DNA of 64,000 nucleotides from Gnetum montanum (lineage: Eukaryota > Streptophyta > Gnetopsida > Gnetales > Gnetaceae): positions 458,373 to 522,372 of the forward strand of contig MNCI01037820.1 in assembly GCA_015680685.1 (NCBI GenBank), read 5' to 3'. The notes under the pieces were generated by a model that worked only from the letters and a program-made list of their open reading frames with translations, did no database searches and was not told the DNA's origin. The position numbers and the translations under genes are program-made. Positions 60,541 to 64,000 of this stretch are shown piece after piece (within the stretch, counting starts at the first letter, position 1; each line of letters opens with the position of its first letter).

Positions 60541-60748
60541 TGCCCTTCATACCTTTGCAAATTTTCTTGCTTCAGTGTAGTGGTGATATTGCAATCTCCT
60601 ATGCAATTAGGAGATAGATTTGATGCCCCCCATACCTTTGCAAATTTTCTTGCTTCAATTTAGTGGTGATATTGCAATCTTCTGCAATTAGGAGATGGAT
60701 TGGATGCCCTCCATACCTTTACAAATTTTTTTGCTTAAGTTTAGTGGT
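60541..60748. repeat. About 82 bp tandem repeat, 2.5 copies, cut by the Ath-4 LTR
   Basis: Copies start at 60541, 60624 and 60705 with TGCCC..CATACCTTTGCAAA and include GATATTGCAATCT and GCAATTAGGAGAT. The third copy breaks off at TTTAGTGGT, exactly where the LTR begins. Confidence 0.9.
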
Positions 60749-60772
60749 TGATGAATCATGAATTGTTGGCTA

Positions 60773-60842
60773 CGATATCATAGCCATGATATCACATACG
60801 CGATATCACAGCCTAGACGCGATATCGCATACACAATATCGC
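60773..60842 (+). repeat. GATATC palindrome cluster in the Ath-4 U3
   Basis: GATATC at 60774, 60788, 60802 and 60821, with AATATC at 60836, at 14-19 bp spacing. The fourth is embedded in the perfect 10 bp palindrome GCGATATCGC. Confidence 0.9.
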
Positions 60843-60858
60843 AACCTGTCTCCTCATC

Positions 60859-60866
60859 TATAAATA
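60859..60866 (+). promoter_or_regulatory. TATA box of the Ath-4 LTR
   Basis: TATAAATA in CATCTATAAATAAGAGG, nearly identical to the Ath-3 core promoter. Confidence 0.75.
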
Positions 60867-61602
60867 AGAGGTGGGCCAATCTAGTAGGCAGTTTTTTGGA
60901 AGTTTTTAAGTTTAAGTTCAGTAGTTTTATAGAGACTCTTAGTCAGTTTTTCTCTCAACCCTTTTCTCCCAATGCATGCCCACAGTGTGGTGATTGTAAT
61001 TGTATGGCATCCTTATTCGAGTGTGACGTACTTGGACATGCATATGACTGGCAATGAAGATCGAGATTACTTCATCATTGCAGCATCCACTTAGCTTAAT
61101 TATTTATTTAATTCCTATTTACTGCTTTCTTAGTTAATATCTCTTCACCCTTATCTCCTAGTAACGTGGAATGAGTACGACTTAATCATGAGCATTTAAG
61201 TGTGACTACTTGGTAGCCCAGCAACATACCAAGACCATATGCTTGGTAATCCCAACGGTAGTCGTGCACGAGGTCCAAGATGTGTACGGATGATTAAGGA
61301 ACGGATGCTTATCGCACTTAGGCTAGTTAGATTCTCTCTCTCTCTTTCTCTCCTAGTTTAGTCGATATTATTTACCATCATACCCAGGAGTAGCATTAGT
61401 GTAGGAACATATCATACACCTCACTCTAGACTAAACCATACATGACAAAGTTAATACTAGTTTAGGTGGGAAGACAGCAAACTGTGATCTACGAGTAATT
61501 ATCTAGATACCACAACTAGTCCATCTAAGGAGTTCAACCGGATCATGCATGAAACCCTCGTATTCGTATGGTTGAGTGTAGGGGTACCTCGCCACTCATC
61601 AT

Positions 61603-61620
61603 TGGCGCCATTGCCGGGGA
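61603..61620 (+). other. Primer binding site of Ath-4 (Asp tRNA)
   Basis: TGGCGCCATTGCCGGGGA, one mismatch from the Asp-tRNA complement. It starts one base after the LTR end. Confidence 0.9.
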
Positions 61621-61742
61621 TGGTGCTAGTTATCTAGATTAGCTATATCATGCAAGGTTGTTGTATAGGAATTAACCATATATCTTTTAGGAAGAAATAA
61701 TTACAAAAAGTCACATACAAATTCACACACAATTGCACAACC

Positions 61743-63729
61743 ATGCCTCTCCTACAAGACTACGATAATGCCACATCTAGTGAGGCAATTCACTAGAGAA
61801 CCAATGAATTATATAATAATGAAGATTAGAGTATGCAATCTGAGGTGGGGGTTTCTTATAAACATAAATGAAAGCAGCATCGTCCCAACACATGAAAGCA
61901 TAACTTACTCGATGATGATGAACCCCTACTGCCCACTACAAGCCTAACGCAAATAAAAGAAGCTGTTTGAATCTCCTGTAGGCATCATAAAGAGAGTCGC
62001 CTACCCAAGCTCGATTTAAACAACTTTCCCAATTTCTCAGGAGGCTATGACTTAGATCTGCAACAAAATTTACAAGCCTTCTACGATGCATGTGCATGGA
62101 ACAACATCGATAACGGTTGGCAAAAACTCAAGCTCTTTCCTATGACACTCGTTGGCCAAGCAAAAGTATGGTATAGCTCATTAAAACCAAATTCAATATG
62201 ACGTTGGCCAACAATGGTAGAACTCTTTAACAAAAGATATCAAACCTACGCAAGAGTGTTGACCTTGAGGAAACAAATCCAAGGGCAAAAACAAGCACAA
62301 CATAAACCCTTGAACATGGCCTTAGAAAGATATTATGCACTATTAAACAACTGCCCAAGCCATGAGTTCTCTAAGGAAAGGCTAATGTACCATATCATTG
62401 ATGGGCTTCATGATGAAACAAGAGAAACCCTAAGGATGTATGCCCAAGGTCAACTATACGAACTACGAACCCATCAACTCCAAGAGCTTATTAAGCAAGT
62501 AGCAAAAGAAGAAGGAGAAATGGCTAGATGGAGAGTGCTGAAAAACATCAATGGAACCCTAAATCTCAACTTAACATAGGTCCATAATCATAAAAAGGAG
62601 AAATCAACCTATCTCAAAGAGGAAGAACAATCTTTGCCAGTACAACAATCATTAGAGGAAGTCGAGGCAAAGATCAATAAGATGCTAGAATGGATGCATA
62701 AAAGGTGTGGGGAATATATCAATAATATTGGAGATAGAGTTTTGACAACCCAAGAAGCAAGAAAAAATATCATTAGAATATCGGAAAAAAGGGGTGAAGA
62801 AAATAAGAGCACAACTATCAATCATACATCTGAATGCAACATTTTCCTATACGATCATCCCAAGGGCCAATGCCCAATCTTGTTACATTTATACAAGCAT
62901 TGGGGAAACACGTTACACCCAGAGTTCATACAAAGATACTATGTTCAATCACAATGGCAACAATCCCAGTCATGGGGGAAGCCATCCCTAAACTAGAGAC
63001 ATCCTTCATATTATCCGAATCCAAATGCTTATCTAGTTCAACATCCTGTTTCCCTAACTAGGTCAGCATACTCTATCTTGTCGCATTATGATTCTCCTCA
63101 GTACTATCAACCCATGTTCTCAACACAACCACCACCTTGTGTACCTTACACTTCTCCTAAATTTCAACATTCTCATCCTTTCCCTTCTTCTACATTGCCA
63201 CCAGTTGTTCTTGAAGTATCTGCACCACAGCAATAGCCCACGAACATTACTTTTGGTACTATTTCCAACAGCAGTGAGAGACCTCCTCAACATCAAAGAC
63301 GTCCCTTCTTTAGACATGACCGTAGGAAGGGACAACACAATTCCAAGGCCACTGTATTCTCCAACTTAGCATAAGTCCAATACTATGGTGCATCCTTCTC
63401 TTTGAACCCAACGCCTCGTGTCACTTCATCAGGGCCACCAATTAACACTCCGACAACCATACGGCCCAATGAATACAGCCATGGAGAGTGACATCCCGAT
63501 CCTTGCATACCATCTTACAGTCTCAAGTATCATAGTGGATCAACTCTTTTACCGGGAACCACATCTTATAAATTTCCCAACTACACTTACTATAATCAAG
63601 TGTGTGAACCCCAATGGGGTAAGTATCACCAAGTTTTGATATTTCCAACATGCAAAGATCCTCATCTTTCATTTATTAATCCTCACCATGCTCAACCATT
63701 TAGTTATGGTGGCTATCCTCCATTCTAAT
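61743..63729 (+). pseudogene. Ath-4 gag (decayed, near full length)
   Basis: A single frame from ATG 61743 to the double stop TAATAA at 63727, broken by about ten stops. The capsid core runs from about 61990 to 62570: LDLNNFPNFSGGYDLDLQQN, WQKLKLFPMTLVGQAKVWYS, ELFNKRYQTYARVLTLRKQI, YHIIDGLHDETRETLRMYAQ and LIKQVAKEEGEMARW. A helical segment (VEAKINKMLEWMHKR) and a knuckle remnant CNIFLYDHPKGQCP come near 62840-62880. The tail is rich in Pro, Tyr, Ser and His. The clean end without read-through into a protease suggests that gag was the whole product. Confidence 0.82.
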
Positions 63730-64000
63730 AACAAGCAAGATTAATAACTACTTTTCATTTTCTTTAATTTTACAACTTTTTGTTTTCCAGTTTTTCATTT
63801 TTCAATTTCTTGTTTTCTCTTTTTGCCTCTTTTTTCTTTTTGTCTTTTCATATAAGTAATCTCATCTATGAATAAAACACTCATGTGGCTCATTGGTTGA
63901 GGTCCATTCTATGTTATCAAGTCTCGAATGATCAATTATTTGGACAGTAAGCCAATTACACCCACTCATCCATTCTACAAATAAGAAGTTCTGTTCGAGG
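63730..64000 (+). other. Ath-4 noncoding region after gag
   Basis: A T-rich tract (63745-63850) and then text with GACAGTAAGCC and ACACCCACTCATCCATTC. It resembles the post-integrase region of Ath-3 near 49320-49370 (GACAGTGAGTCCACGTCATC). No protease or RT was seen before the window ends. Confidence 0.5.

Larger units (their letters stand above)
60749..61601 (+). repeat. Ath-4 5' LTR
   Basis: TGATGAATCATG...CGCCACTCATCA, 853 bp. It is homologous to the other Athila LTRs in its second half (TTCGTATGGTTGAGTGTAGG). A GATATC cluster sits just before the TATA. Confidence 0.9.
60749..64000 (+). mobile_element. Ath-4: 5' part of an Athila element, apparently gag-only
   Basis: 5' LTR, an Asp-tRNA primer site one mismatch from the standard, gag to 63729, then a T-rich region that looks like the one following integrase in Ath-3 (49030-49370) instead of a protease. 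It runs off the right edge of the window. Confidence 0.8.

Overview
The window looks like a heterochromatic, repeat-swollen stretch of a large vascular-plant genome. A gymnosperm is my best guess, because of the sheer bulk of old, stop-ridden Ty3/gypsy elements and a DUF26 (ginkbilobin-type) receptor kinase, but the sequence does not prove the taxon. About nine tenths of it is LTR retrotransposon of two lineages. Tat-type elements (called Tat-1 to Tat-4 here) have LTRs starting TGAAAC and a second, archaeal-type RNase H in pol. Athila-type elements (Ath-1 to Ath-4) have LTRs starting TGATGAA, an Asp-tRNA primer site and a long third ORF after integrase. No protein-coding ORF in the elements is intact.

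Layout. 1-7468: 3' part of Tat-1 (+), inserted in the 5' LTR of Ath-1. 7469-29995: Ath-1 (+), a full gag-PR-RT-RH-IN-ORF3 element, split inside its integrase by Tat-2 (-, 13537-23409), which has a clean ATGGA target duplication and two complete LTRs. 29996-39209: minus-strand Tat-3 pol with a 3' LTR that also looks like the 5' LTR of a further minus-strand element, an array of short repeats, a decayed intron-containing reading frame of unknown identity, and a plus-strand Tat-type LTR remnant (Tat-4). 39210-41361: 3' end of Ath-2. 41362-41774: spacer with a SINE-like insert. 41775-54816: Ath-3 (+), the best preserved and apparently youngest Athila, with a truncated 3' LTR. 54817-60748: the only non-transposon stretch, carrying a cysteine-rich receptor-like kinase (CRK) gene on the minus strand (seven exons, 56437-59511) that I judge to be a pseudogene. 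60749-64000: 5' part of Ath-4, apparently gag-only.

How the parts relate. Ath-1 and Ath-3 are collinear over about 13 kb, so each validates the other's gene order. Both keep a TATA box, a splice-donor-like site and an AG acceptor just before the ATG of ORF3, which suggests ORF3 was expressed from its own internal promoter or by splicing. Tat-2 encodes only gag and protease and would have depended on a pol-bearing relative such as Tat-1 or Tat-3, whose LTR ends and polypurine tract it shares. LTR U3 regions of both lineages carry clusters of short palindromes, mostly just upstream of the TATA box, with different palindromes in different families. Most premature stops fall at Gln, Trp or Arg codons and most LTR differences sampled are transitions, the expected trace of long-term cytosine methylation and deamination.
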